From JAEULH01 sp034382075 (GTDB lineage: Bacteria > Pseudomonadota > Alphaproteobacteria > Rhodospirillales > Defluviicoccaceae), in NCBI GenBank assembly GCA_034382075.1, contig JAXMOZ010000117.1, positions 1 to 6,030 of the forward strand: a stretch of DNA of 6,030 bases. The letters run 5' to 3'. This document shows, one piece after another, positions 1 through 6,030 of this stretch (within the stretch, counting starts at the first letter, position 1; every line of letters begins with the position of its first letter). The position numbers and the translations under genes were made by a program. The notes beneath the pieces were generated by a model. That model was not told the origin of the DNA, did not search any database, and saw nothing but the letters and a program-made list of their open reading frames with translations.

Positions 1-1004
1 TCGACCCGGGCCAGCGCCTCGAGCGCGACCCGTTGCGCCCGCCCCAGGTCCTCGTCCGGGGCGATGCCGAGGCTGAAGGTGAAGCGGCGCTGCGGCCGCC
101 GGGTGAAGTTGACGATCAGGCCCTTGAACACGATCGCGTTGGGGATGCGGATCTGGTTGCCGTCCTGGTTCAACAGCACCGTCGCCCGCGAGGTCAGGCG
201 GATCACCATCCCTTCGTGACCCTCGATCCTGACGTAGTCGAACGGATCGAACGGACGGCGGAGACTGAGCAGGATGCTGGCGATGTAGTTCTCGACGGTG
301 TCGCGCAGGGCGAAGCCCAACGCCAGGCCGACGATGCCGGCGGCGCCGAGCAGGGTGTTGATGAGCCCGGTCGCGTCCAGCAGCAGCATGGCGAGCGCGA
401 GCCCGGCGAGGAGCACCGCCGTCTGCACCACCTGCGCCAACAATCCGGCGATGAAGGCGTTGACCGAGATCCGCCGGTACACGCTCTTCAGCCGCGCCAG
501 CCAGCGGCCGAGGAGGAAGGCGGCGGCCATGATCGTGGCGCCGAGCAGGATGACCGGCAGCAGCCGGACGAAGCCGCTCCAGACTTCGCTCAGCCGGCGC
601 AGCGCCGGCGTCAGCCGGCCTTCCAGATCCTGGGCGACCTCGATCCGGTTCTCCACCTCGGCCACGCCGCGGACGTTGGCGGCGAGCCGCGCCGCCTGCT
701 GGCGCAGCGCCTGGGCGCTGACCTCGCCGGTCAACACCACCACGCCGGAGGCGACGCGAACCTGCACCGGGGCGAGGCCTTCGACGGTGTCGTAGGTGGT
801 GCGCAGCCTCCGGGCGATGGCCTCGTCCTCGGCGGGATCGACCTTGGCCTCGACGCTCTGCGGTGCCGGCGCCGCCGCCGCGGGCGGCTTCGCCGCGCCG
901 GGCGCCTGCAGCAGCTCCTCCTGCGCCGACGCCGACGGCATAACGCCGGGTTGGACCGCCGCGAGACAGACGCCGAGACAGAGCCAAGTCAGGATCCGGC
1001 GCAC
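1..1004 (-). CDS. BON-domain MscS-family mechanosensitive channel (C-terminus cut by window edge)
   Basis: Small-conductance mechanosensitive channel protein of the inner membrane; the family releases solutes when membrane tension rises. Translating the minus strand from GTG at 1004 gives 334 complete codons with no stop before the edge. Residues 1-28 look like a signal peptide (hydrophobic core LTWLCLGVCLAAV, cleavage after ASA). An Ala/Pro linker leads to a BON domain at about 58-124 (VVVLTGEV, then GVAEVENRIEV). Hydrophobic helices lie near 147-168 and 187-210. The pore-lining helix (about 213-248) holds the Gly/Ala-rich GLALGFALRDTVENY, followed by the beta domain with RRPFDPFDYV, DGNQIRIPNA and IVNFTRRP, all MscS hallmarks. 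GTG is preferred over the ATG at codon 22 because it supplies the signal peptide and has GAGAGG nine bases upstream. It begins one base after the preceding gene's stop, so translation is probably coupled. The rest of the cytoplasmic domain is missing. The family call is secure; BON function here is inferred as envelope or lipid contact. Confidence 0.93.
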   Translation of the reverse strand, partial: MRRILTWLCLGVCLAAVQPGVMPSASAQEELLQAPGAAKPPAAAAPAPQSVEAKVDPAEDEAIARRLRTTYDTVEGLAPVQVRVASGVVVLTGEVSAQALRQQAARLAANVRGVAEVENRIEVAQDLEGRLTPALRRLSEVWSGFVRLLPVILLGATIMAAAFLLGRWLARLKSVYRRISVNAFIAGLLAQVVQTAVLLAGLALAMLLLDATGLINTLLGAAGIVGLALGFALRDTVENYIASILLSLRRPFDPFDYVRIEGHEGMVIRLTSRATVLLNQDGNQIRIPNAIVFKGLIVNFTRRPQRRFTFSLGIAPDEDLGRAQRVALEALARV

Positions 1005-1005
1005 G

Positions 1006-1866
1006 TCAGCGATCCTCTCGCAAGCCGAACAGGCGCCGCCACGCCCGCCGCAAGGCCGATGCTCCGGCCGGTTCGGCGGCGAGGAGGCCGTTCGCGGCCA
1101 TGACGTCGCTGCAGAAGGCCGCGTAGCCCGGGCTCACCGGCACCGGCACGCCGACGCCGGCGAAATACTCGGCCAGCGCCTGCTCGATCCCCTCCCCCGC
1201 CGCCGGGCCAAGGGCCGGGCCGGCGGCGCGGCCGTGCCACCACCGCGCGAACGACAACTCCTGGCCCCACCAGCCCGCCGCCTTCGGCCGAAGCGCTTGC
1301 ACCATCGCGGCTGTCTCCGCCGGCGCGGCCGGATCCGCGCATCTGGCCCAGATGTCGGCGAACAGGTAATCGACGCCCCGGCCTCCGCTCTCGGACGCGA
1401 CATGGCGCATCACATCGGCGTCGCGCGCGTCCGCCTCCAGGATTATGATCTTCTTCCGGTCGGGCCAGTGGTCCCAGCCGCAGGCGTCGCGCATGAGGTC
1501 GATGACGTCGGCCGCGATCTCGATCACGACCACCCGCTCGACCTCCGGCTTTGCCGCCACTGCGTGGACGTACATGGCGAGCCCGAGGCCGGCGACGGCC
1601 ACGACGCCGCGGGCGAGGTGAACGTGATAGGCATGGCTCTCCTGCTCGAGGAGCCCGGTCGACATCCAGGCGGTACGGCCGTGGTAGAGAACGTAACGGT
1701 CGCGCTCGAAGCCGACCTTGGAGACGTAGCCCTCGGCAATGCTGGGCAGATGCCGGACCAGCCGCCATTCCCCAACCCCTCCCTCGCGGTACGGAGGAAG
1801 GGGGAACAGCCCGAAGCCATAGCTGGCGAGCATCCGCTGGTTTCGGCTGAAGCCGGCGTCGTTCAT
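1006..1866 (-). CDS. SAM-dependent methyltransferase / spermidine-synthase-like protein
   Basis: A 286-residue, apparently cytosolic protein with no signal peptide or clear membrane segment. The centre reads as a class I Rossmann methyltransferase fold: a strand and glycine loop at about 88-98 (VVAVAGLGLAM), a second strand ending in an acidic residue (VVVIEI, E116, the usual ribose-binding position), LEADARDAD at about 143-151, and VDYLFADIW at 165-173, resembling the motif IV strand. The fold is closest in feel to spermidine-synthase-like proteins, but the usual GGGDGG-type loop and paired catalytic aspartates of true aminopropyltransferases are not evident, so polyamine synthesis should not be assumed. 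The N-terminal 85 residues include a Tyr-rich stretch that may be a small beta domain. The ATG at 1866 has a weak GGGG six bases upstream. It is first in a two-gene unit with the channel gene, one base apart. Substrate unknown; the fold call is moderately sure, the activity is not. Confidence 0.75.
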   Translation of the reverse strand: MNDAGFSRNQRMLASYGFGLFPLPPYREGGVGEWRLVRHLPSIAEGYVSKVGFERDRYVLYHGRTAWMSTGLLEQESHAYHVHLARGVVAVAGLGLAMYVHAVAAKPEVERVVVIEIAADVIDLMRDACGWDHWPDRKKIIILEADARDADVMRHVASESGGRGVDYLFADIWARCADPAAPAETAAMVQALRPKAAGWWGQELSFARWWHGRAAGPALGPAAGEGIEQALAEYFAGVGVPVPVSPGYAAFCSDVMAANGLLAAEPAGASALRRAWRRLFGLREDR

Positions 1867-2001
1867 GTCTACCCCGAGCGAAAGCAGCCGTTGGCCGTGG
1901 CCTCTTCGAGACGAACGCTCCCCGGCGGGCCGCGAAAGCCGCCCGCGGCAAGACGATCTCGGGCGCTTCCTCCGCCGGATATCTTAAATCTTGTTAACAC
2001 G

Positions 2002-2077
2002 TGCGAACCACCGGCGGCCGCGCAGGTGATAAAACGCCTTGCTTTCCAACACCTAGGGCAGGATCCGGCGGTTCGCG
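2002..2077. repeat. Imperfect inverted repeat in the divergent intergenic region
   Basis: The arm TGCGAACCACCGG at 2002-2014 is matched by CCGGCGGTTCGCG at 2065-2077. Eleven of 13 positions are Watson-Crick, plus one G-U wobble if transcribed. The 50-base separation is long for a simple terminator; a pair of opposed protein-binding half-sites is an alternative. In GC-rich DNA such a match can also arise by chance. Confidence 0.4.
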
Positions 2078-2128
2078 TGGTTGCGTTGCACAAAACGATA
2101 CGCGGATGGTCCAGATTTCTGCCAGAAT

Positions 2129-2137
2129 TGCTATCCT
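2129..2137 (+). promoter_or_regulatory. Possible extended -10 element for the ABC exporter operon
   Basis: TGCTATCCT fits an extended -10 (TGn followed by a hexamer matching TATAAT at four of six positions). No good -35 lies 17 bases upstream, as extended -10 promoters can tolerate. It would put the transcript start near 2144, about 37 bases before the ATG at 2181. This is a weak, sequence-only call in a GC-rich genome with poorly conserved promoters. Confidence 0.25.
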
Positions 2138-2180
2138 ATCTCCCCGGGAGTAAACCCCAGGCGTAATTGAGCGGGACGCG

Positions 2181-4187
2181 ATGAGCAAGCTAGGTCATGG
2201 GCGTAGGCAGGCGGCGGACGGGCGGGACGTTCCTGGCGCGGCGGCTCCGGTCGATACACTGACGAAGGACGCAGCTGCAGCAGAGGGCGGCGCAGAAGCC
2301 GTTGCCGCTGCGGGGCCGGTCGAGGCGGCGCCGCAGCCGAGCGAGCGGGCGAAGAAGCGCGGCAGGCAGGGCGCAGCGGCGACGCCGGTCCGGGCCGCCC
2401 TCGCGGTGCCGCCGCCGGCACTGGCGCTGCCGGCATATGCGACGCATGGGCCGGTTCGCTTCCTGCTCCACTACGTCCGCCGGCGCATCTGGAGCCACCT
2501 GATCGTCCTGACGGCGATCCTGGCGGCGGTGGGCTGCGCCATCGGCTCGCAGTACGCGGTCAAGAACCTCGTCGACGTCCTCAGCATGGGCAAGCCCTCG
2601 GACGCGGTGCTGTGGGGTGCGGTGGTGTTCCTGCTCGGCCTGGTCGCCGCCGATAACCTGCTCTGGCGGGTCGCCGGCTACACCGCGACGCACGCGTTTC
2701 CGGCCGTGGGCGGCGACATGCGGCTGGACCTGTTCGATCACCTCTCCGGCCATGGGACCCGGTATTTCTCCGACCGCTTCCCCGGAGCTCTGGCCGGCCG
2801 CATCACCACCGCCGCCAACTCTTCCTGGCAGATCGAGAACTCGCTGGCGTGGACGACGATCCCGCCGGCTGCCGCGGTCATCACCGCCATTGCCCTCCTT
2901 GCCTCCATCAACTGGCAGATCACCGCGGTGCTGCTGGTGATCATCTCCGTGCTGGGCGGGATCATCGCCAAGCTCGCTTCCAACGGCAGCCACCTCCACG
3001 CCCGCTTCGCCGGGCGCGCCGCCGCGGTGACCGGCGACTTGACCGACGTCGTCAGCAACATCGGCCTGGTGCGGGCCTTCGGCAGCCGCGGCCGCGAGCG
3101 CGACCGGCTGGGCCGGAAGATCCGCCGGGAGATGTTCGCGCAGCGGCAGAGCCTGCGCTCGCTGGAGCGGCTGCGGCTGTTCCACGCGATCTCGGTGTTC
3201 ACCGTGACCGCGGGCGTGCTCACCTGGGCAATCACGCTTTGGCGCTCCGGCAGCATCACCATCGGCGATGTCGTGCTCACGACCACGCTGAGCTTCACCG
3301 TCCTCAACGCCTCGCGGGATTTCGCCACCGCCTGCGTCGACGTGATCCAGCACTTTGCCAAGCTGGGCGAGGCCGTGCAGGTTCTGGCGCTGCCCCACGA
3401 GATGGCCGACGCGGCCGACGCCAAGCCGCTCATCAACCTCGGCGGCTCGGTGGAGTTCGCCAACGTTTCCTTCTCCTACCCCAACGGCACCAAGGTGCTG
3501 CAGGGCTTCAACCTCGGCATCGTCCCCGGGCAGAAGGTCGGGCTGGTCGGCCGGTCGGGATCGGGCAAGACCACGATCCTGGCGTTGCTGCAGCGGCTGT
3601 ACGACCCCGACGGCGGGCAGGTGCTGATCGACGGCCAGGACATCTCCAAGGTGACCCAGGACAGCCTGCGCCACTCGATCGCAGTCGTGCAGCAGGAAAT
3701 CTCCCTGTTCCATCGCTCGATCCTGGAGAACCTGCGCTACGGCAAGCCGGAAGCGACCGACGAGGAGGTCTATCGGGCCGCGGAGGCGGCGCATTGCACC
3801 GAGTTCATCAGCCGGCTGCCCGAGGGCTTCCAGACCATGGTCGGCGAGCGCGGGGTAAAGCTCTCCGGCGGCCAGCGGCAGAGGCTTGCCATCGCCAGGG
3901 CGTTCCTGCGCGACGCGCCGATCATCCTGCTGGACGAGGCGACCTCGGCGCTGGACACCGAGTCCGAGCAGTCAATCCAGGAGGCGCTGATGCGCCTGGT
4001 CAAGGGTCGTACCGTGATCGCCATCGCCCACAGGCTGTCGACCCTCGACTCCTTCGACCGCATCGTCGTGCTCGACCACGGCTGCATCGTCGAGGACGGC
4101 CCGTCGATCGAACTGCTCGAGCGCAACGGCATCTACAGCCGCATGTACAGCCGGCAGCTGTCGGCGGCCAAAGGCTCTCATGAGTGA
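2181..4187 (+). CDS. Type I ABC exporter half-transporter (fused permease and ATPase)
   Basis: A 668-residue inner-membrane half-transporter expected to dimerise and export a substrate using ATP. Residues 1-88 form an Ala/Pro-rich, partly charged extension with no recognisable domain. The membrane domain follows, with helices near 105-127, 143-165, 228-243, 246-264, 334-355 and 362-382. The ATPase domain is intact: A-loop Tyr433, Walker A GRSGSGKTT (457-465, K463), Q-loop Gln505, X-loop GERG, signature LSGGQ (561-565), Walker B IILLDEATSALD with catalytic Glu586, and H-loop His617. It resembles MsbA-like and similar lipid, glycan or drug exporters, but the substrate cannot be told. ATG 2181 is the only start after an in-frame TAA at 2151, though its ribosome site is weak, and a later internal start would trim the extension. 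It ends eight bases into the next gene, which suggests co-translation. Confidence 0.96.
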   Translation: MSKLGHGRRQAADGRDVPGAAAPVDTLTKDAAAAEGGAEAVAAAGPVEAAPQPSERAKKRGRQGAAATPVRAALAVPPPALALPAYATHGPVRFLLHYVRRRIWSHLIVLTAILAAVGCAIGSQYAVKNLVDVLSMGKPSDAVLWGAVVFLLGLVAADNLLWRVAGYTATHAFPAVGGDMRLDLFDHLSGHGTRYFSDRFPGALAGRITTAANSSWQIENSLAWTTIPPAAAVITAIALLASINWQITAVLLVIISVLGGIIAKLASNGSHLHARFAGRAAAVTGDLTDVVSNIGLVRAFGSRGRERDRLGRKIRREMFAQRQSLRSLERLRLFHAISVFTVTAGVLTWAITLWRSGSITIGDVVLTTTLSFTVLNASRDFATACVDVIQHFAKLGEAVQVLALPHEMADAADAKPLINLGGSVEFANVSFSYPNGTKVLQGFNLGIVPGQKVGLVGRSGSGKTTILALLQRLYDPDGGQVLIDGQDISKVTQDSLRHSIAVVQQEISLFHRSILENLRYGKPEATDEEVYRAAEAAHCTEFISRLPEGFQTMVGERGVKLSGGQRQRLAIARAFLRDAPIILLDEATSALDTESEQSIQEALMRLVKGRTVIAIAHRLSTLDSFDRIVVLDHGCIVEDGPSIELLERNGIYSRMYSRQLSAAKGSHE

Positions 4188-5061
4188 GCGGGCGCAGCTA
4201 GCCCGCCCCCTCGCCTGCTTCCTTCTCGCTGTTCTGTTGGCCGGCGCGTCCTCGGGCGCGTCGGCCAACGACGACGCTCCGCCCGACGCATCCCCAGCCG
4301 CCACCGCCGCCGAGACCCCGCCGGAGAGCAAGGTTCCCGACCTCCCGCAGAGGCCGCCGCCGCTCGGCCCGGGCCTCGCCGGCGAGGGCGATGTTCCCCC
4401 CGAACAGCCGGCGGTGAACGTCGCCGGCGGCGACGAGGCCGCCCCCGACCTCCCGCCGAAAAACCTGCGGACGATTCCGACCGGCGAGGCGGCAGGCATC
4501 CTCGGCAAGAAGGTGATTGGCGCGGCCGGAGAAGACGTCGGCATGGTGGTCGACGTACTGGTGGATACCACAGGCAAGCCCCGGGCGGCGGTCGTCGACT
4601 TCGGCGGCTTCCTCGGGGTGGGCATGCGCAAGATCGCCGTCGACTGGACCTTCCTGCAGTTCCGCCCCGGCGACCGCAACGCGCCGGTGCTGCTGGACGT
4701 AACCGGCGACGCCATTCGCGCCGCGCCGGAGTACCGGCCGTCCGACGCGGAAGCCAGCGTCGTCGTGTCTCCGCCGGCCGAGGAAAGCGGCGAAGGCGAC
4801 GGCGCGGCGGAAGAAGCCGCCTCCCAGCCGCCCGCTGCCGAGGTGCCGGCGGCAGCCGCCCCGGCGCCTGCGGTTCCGGAACAGGCCAAGCCGCCGCCGG
4901 AGACGGTCAAGGGCCAGGACCGGCCGCCGCTTCCGGAGATGAGGCCGCCCGAGGGGCGGCCGAAGGCCCACCCCCCGGCGGCGGGACTGCCGTCCGCCGA
5001 CGATCTGGGGCCAGCGCCGTCGCCGGCCCTTCCGCAGATTCCTCCAGATGCAAGACAATGA
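4180..5061 (+). CDS. Exported PRC-barrel domain protein with Pro/Ala-rich flanks
   Basis: A 293-residue protein with an N-terminal signal peptide (core ACFLLAVLLAGA, cleavage after ASA near residue 29), so probably periplasmic or membrane-associated. One PRC-barrel-like domain occupies about 104-175: GILGKKVIG, EDVGMVVDVLVD, GKPRAAVVDFGGFLGVG and KIAVDW. Family members bind proteins or RNA or serve as regulatory beta-barrels; none of those roles can be assigned here. Both flanks (about 30-98 and 185-293) are low-complexity and rich in Pro, Ala, Glu and Asp, probably disordered linkers. The ATG lies inside the end of the ABC exporter gene (overlap ATGAGTGA, 4180-4187), with AAAGG at 4170-4174 as a plausible ribosome site. 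It overlaps the following MFS gene by 14 bases. An accessory role for the neighbouring transporters is only inference. Confidence 0.85.
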   Translation: MSERAQLARPLACFLLAVLLAGASSGASANDDAPPDASPAATAAETPPESKVPDLPQRPPPLGPGLAGEGDVPPEQPAVNVAGGDEAAPDLPPKNLRTIPTGEAAGILGKKVIGAAGEDVGMVVDVLVDTTGKPRAAVVDFGGFLGVGMRKIAVDWTFLQFRPGDRNAPVLLDVTGDAIRAAPEYRPSDAEASVVVSPPAEESGEGDGAAEEAASQPPAAEVPAAAAPAPAVPEQAKPPPETVKGQDRPPLPEMRPPEGRPKAHPPAAGLPSADDLGPAPSPALPQIPPDARQ

Positions 5062-6030
5062 GCAACCGCCGGTTCCGGCCAAAACCCAAAGATCCAAACG
5101 ACGACAAGAAGCGACTCGCAGGGCAGGTTTAGGTCTCGACTGGCTCAACCTCTTCGTCGCCAACGTGCAAACGGGTTTCGGCCCGTTTCTCGCCGTCTAC
5201 CTGACCACCGCCGGCTGGACCCAGACGTCCATCGGCGTGGCGCTGAGCATCGGCACCGTCACCGCGATGGCGAGCCAGGTGCCGGCGGGCGCGCTGGTCG
5301 ACGCCATCCGGCGCAAGACCCGGGTCGCGGTCTTCAGCATTCTCGCCTTCACCGCCAGCGCCCTGCTCTTCACCATCGAGCCGATCCCGCTGTTCGTCTA
5401 TCTCGGCCAGATCCTGCATGCGTTCTCCAGCTGCACGCTGGGCCCGGCCATCGTCGCCATGAGCTTTGCCGTCGCCGGGCAGATGGCGCTCGGCACGCGG
5501 CTCGGGCGCAACGCCAGGTTCTCCGCCATCGGCAGCGGCCTCGGAGCCGCGCTGATGGGCGCCTGCGGCTACTACATCTCCGAACGCGCAGTCTTTTTCC
5601 TCACCGCCTTCTTCACCTTCCCGGCGGTAGCGGCGCTGATCCCGCTGGCCGGCGTTGCCGACCGGACGCCGCCGGCGCTGCGCAAGCGGCGGCGGAAGGA
5701 GCGCAACAAGATCCCGCTCGGCGAAATGCTCCGCACGCTGGCGGACCGGCGGCTCTTGATCTTCGCCGCCTGCGTCACCCTGTTCACCTTCGCCAACGCG
5801 CCGCTGTTGCCGCTGGCGAGTGGCGCCATCACCAAGCGCGCCAGCGACGAAGCGACGCTGCTGATCGCCGCCTGCATCATCATTCCCCAGATCATCGTCG
5901 CCATCATCTCGCCCACGGTCGGCCGCTTCGCCGAGACCCGCGGGCGAAAGCTCGTCCTGATCGTCGGCTTTTCCATCCTGCCGATCCGCGGCGTCCTGCT
6001 CGGGCTCGTCACCGAGCCGGGCCTGGTCGT
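5048..6030 (+). CDS. Major facilitator superfamily transporter (C-terminus cut by window edge)
   Basis: An inner-membrane secondary transporter; 327 complete codons are present and the frame is open at the right edge. After a charged cytosolic leader (residues 1-28) come GLDWLNLFVANVQTGFGPF and repeated hydrophobic helices. Helix pairs are joined by motif A-like loops, GALVDAIRRK (81-90) in the first half and GRFAETRGRK (292-301) in the second. A basic central loop (about 206-222, RKRRRKERNK) fits the usual loop between the two six-helix bundles. The substrate is unknown; drug or metabolite efflux is common in the family. The ATG at 5048 is the only ATG in this frame before the first helix. 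It overlaps the PRC gene by 14 bases and has no clear ribosome site, so translation is probably coupled. A GTG inside the first helix would be a poorer start. Confidence 0.92.
   Translation, partial: MQDNEQPPVPAKTQRSKRRQEATRRAGLGLDWLNLFVANVQTGFGPFLAVYLTTAGWTQTSIGVALSIGTVTAMASQVPAGALVDAIRRKTRVAVFSILAFTASALLFTIEPIPLFVYLGQILHAFSSCTLGPAIVAMSFAVAGQMALGTRLGRNARFSAIGSGLGAALMGACGYYISERAVFFLTAFFTFPAVAALIPLAGVADRTPPALRKRRRKERNKIPLGEMLRTLADRRLLIFAACVTLFTFANAPLLPLASGAITKRASDEATLLIAACIIIPQIIVAIISPTVGRFAETRGRKLVLIVGFSILPIRGVLLGLVTEPGLV

Larger units (their letters stand above)
1867..2180. promoter_or_regulatory. Divergent intergenic region with presumed back-to-back promoters
   Basis: These 314 bases separate the start codons of two divergent gene sets and must hold the promoter of each. 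Short open frames cross it, but none resembles a protein family. Its composition differs from the flanks: AT-richer patches occur at about 1981-2000 (around TTGTTAACAC), 2029-2045 and 2086-2137. It contains an imperfect inverted repeat (2002-2014 with 2065-2077) and a small CTCCC/GGGAG hairpin at 2140-2150. For the minus-strand genes, TAAGAT at 1986-1981 is a possible -10 with no convincing -35. No RNA gene or riboswitch was recognised. Confidence 0.6.

Noticed and set aside
33..1103. A 356-codon plus-strand frame across the BON-MscS gene
   Set aside because: The opposite strand has a clear signal peptide, BON domain and MscS pore and beta-domain motifs. The plus-strand product is Arg/Gln/Asp-rich low-complexity sequence.
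2140..2150. Small CTCCC/GGGAG inverted repeat as a terminator
   Set aside because: The stem is only five bases with a one-base centre, no T tract follows, and it lies just upstream of a gene start, so termination is unlikely.
796..2166. A 456-codon plus-strand frame through the methyltransferase-like gene and into the intergenic region
   Set aside because: No recognisable domain or hydrophobic pattern. It spans the opposite-strand methyltransferase-like gene, whose Rossmann motifs are evident.
1994..2188. Short minus-strand frames (1869-2093 and 1994-2188) in the intergenic region
   Set aside because: No family match, no convincing ribosome site, and the second crosses the start of the ABC gene.
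2190..3794. A 534-codon open frame on the minus strand opposite the ABC exporter gene
   Set aside because: It mirrors an intact ABC gene with canonical motifs, and its translation is rich in Arg, Gly, Asp and Gln with no family signature. Strong third-position GC bias commonly creates such antisense frames.

Overview
The window is very GC-rich. All five genes encode bacterial membrane or envelope-type proteins packed with almost no spacing. The composition, the BON-MscS fusion, the exported PRC-barrel protein and the MFS type suggest an alphaproteobacterium, perhaps a Rhodospirillales-like lineage. That placement is inference from gene content; there is no rRNA or other marker here.

Layout: two divergent gene sets flank a 314-base intergenic region (1867-2180). 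On the minus strand, a Rossmann-fold methyltransferase/spermidine-synthase-like protein (1866-1006) is followed after one base by a GTG-started, signal-peptide-bearing BON-MscS mechanosensitive channel, which runs off the left edge. On the plus strand are a type I ABC exporter half-transporter with an unusual Ala/Pro-rich N-terminal extension (2181-4187), a secreted PRC-barrel protein (4180-5061, 8-base overlap) and an MFS transporter (5048 to the right edge, 14-base overlap).

How they fit together: the overlaps and the one-base gap imply translational coupling, so there are probably two transcripts fired from the shared intergenic region. Four of the five products are predicted to sit in, or be exported across, the inner membrane, which suggests an envelope or transport role. 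No substrate can be read from the sequence. I saw no mobile element, CRISPR array, RNA gene or convincing terminator. The families are individually familiar. The points most worth checking are the combination, the BON-MscS fusion, the orphan methyltransferase-like protein coupled to it, and the secreted PRC-barrel protein lodged between two transporters.
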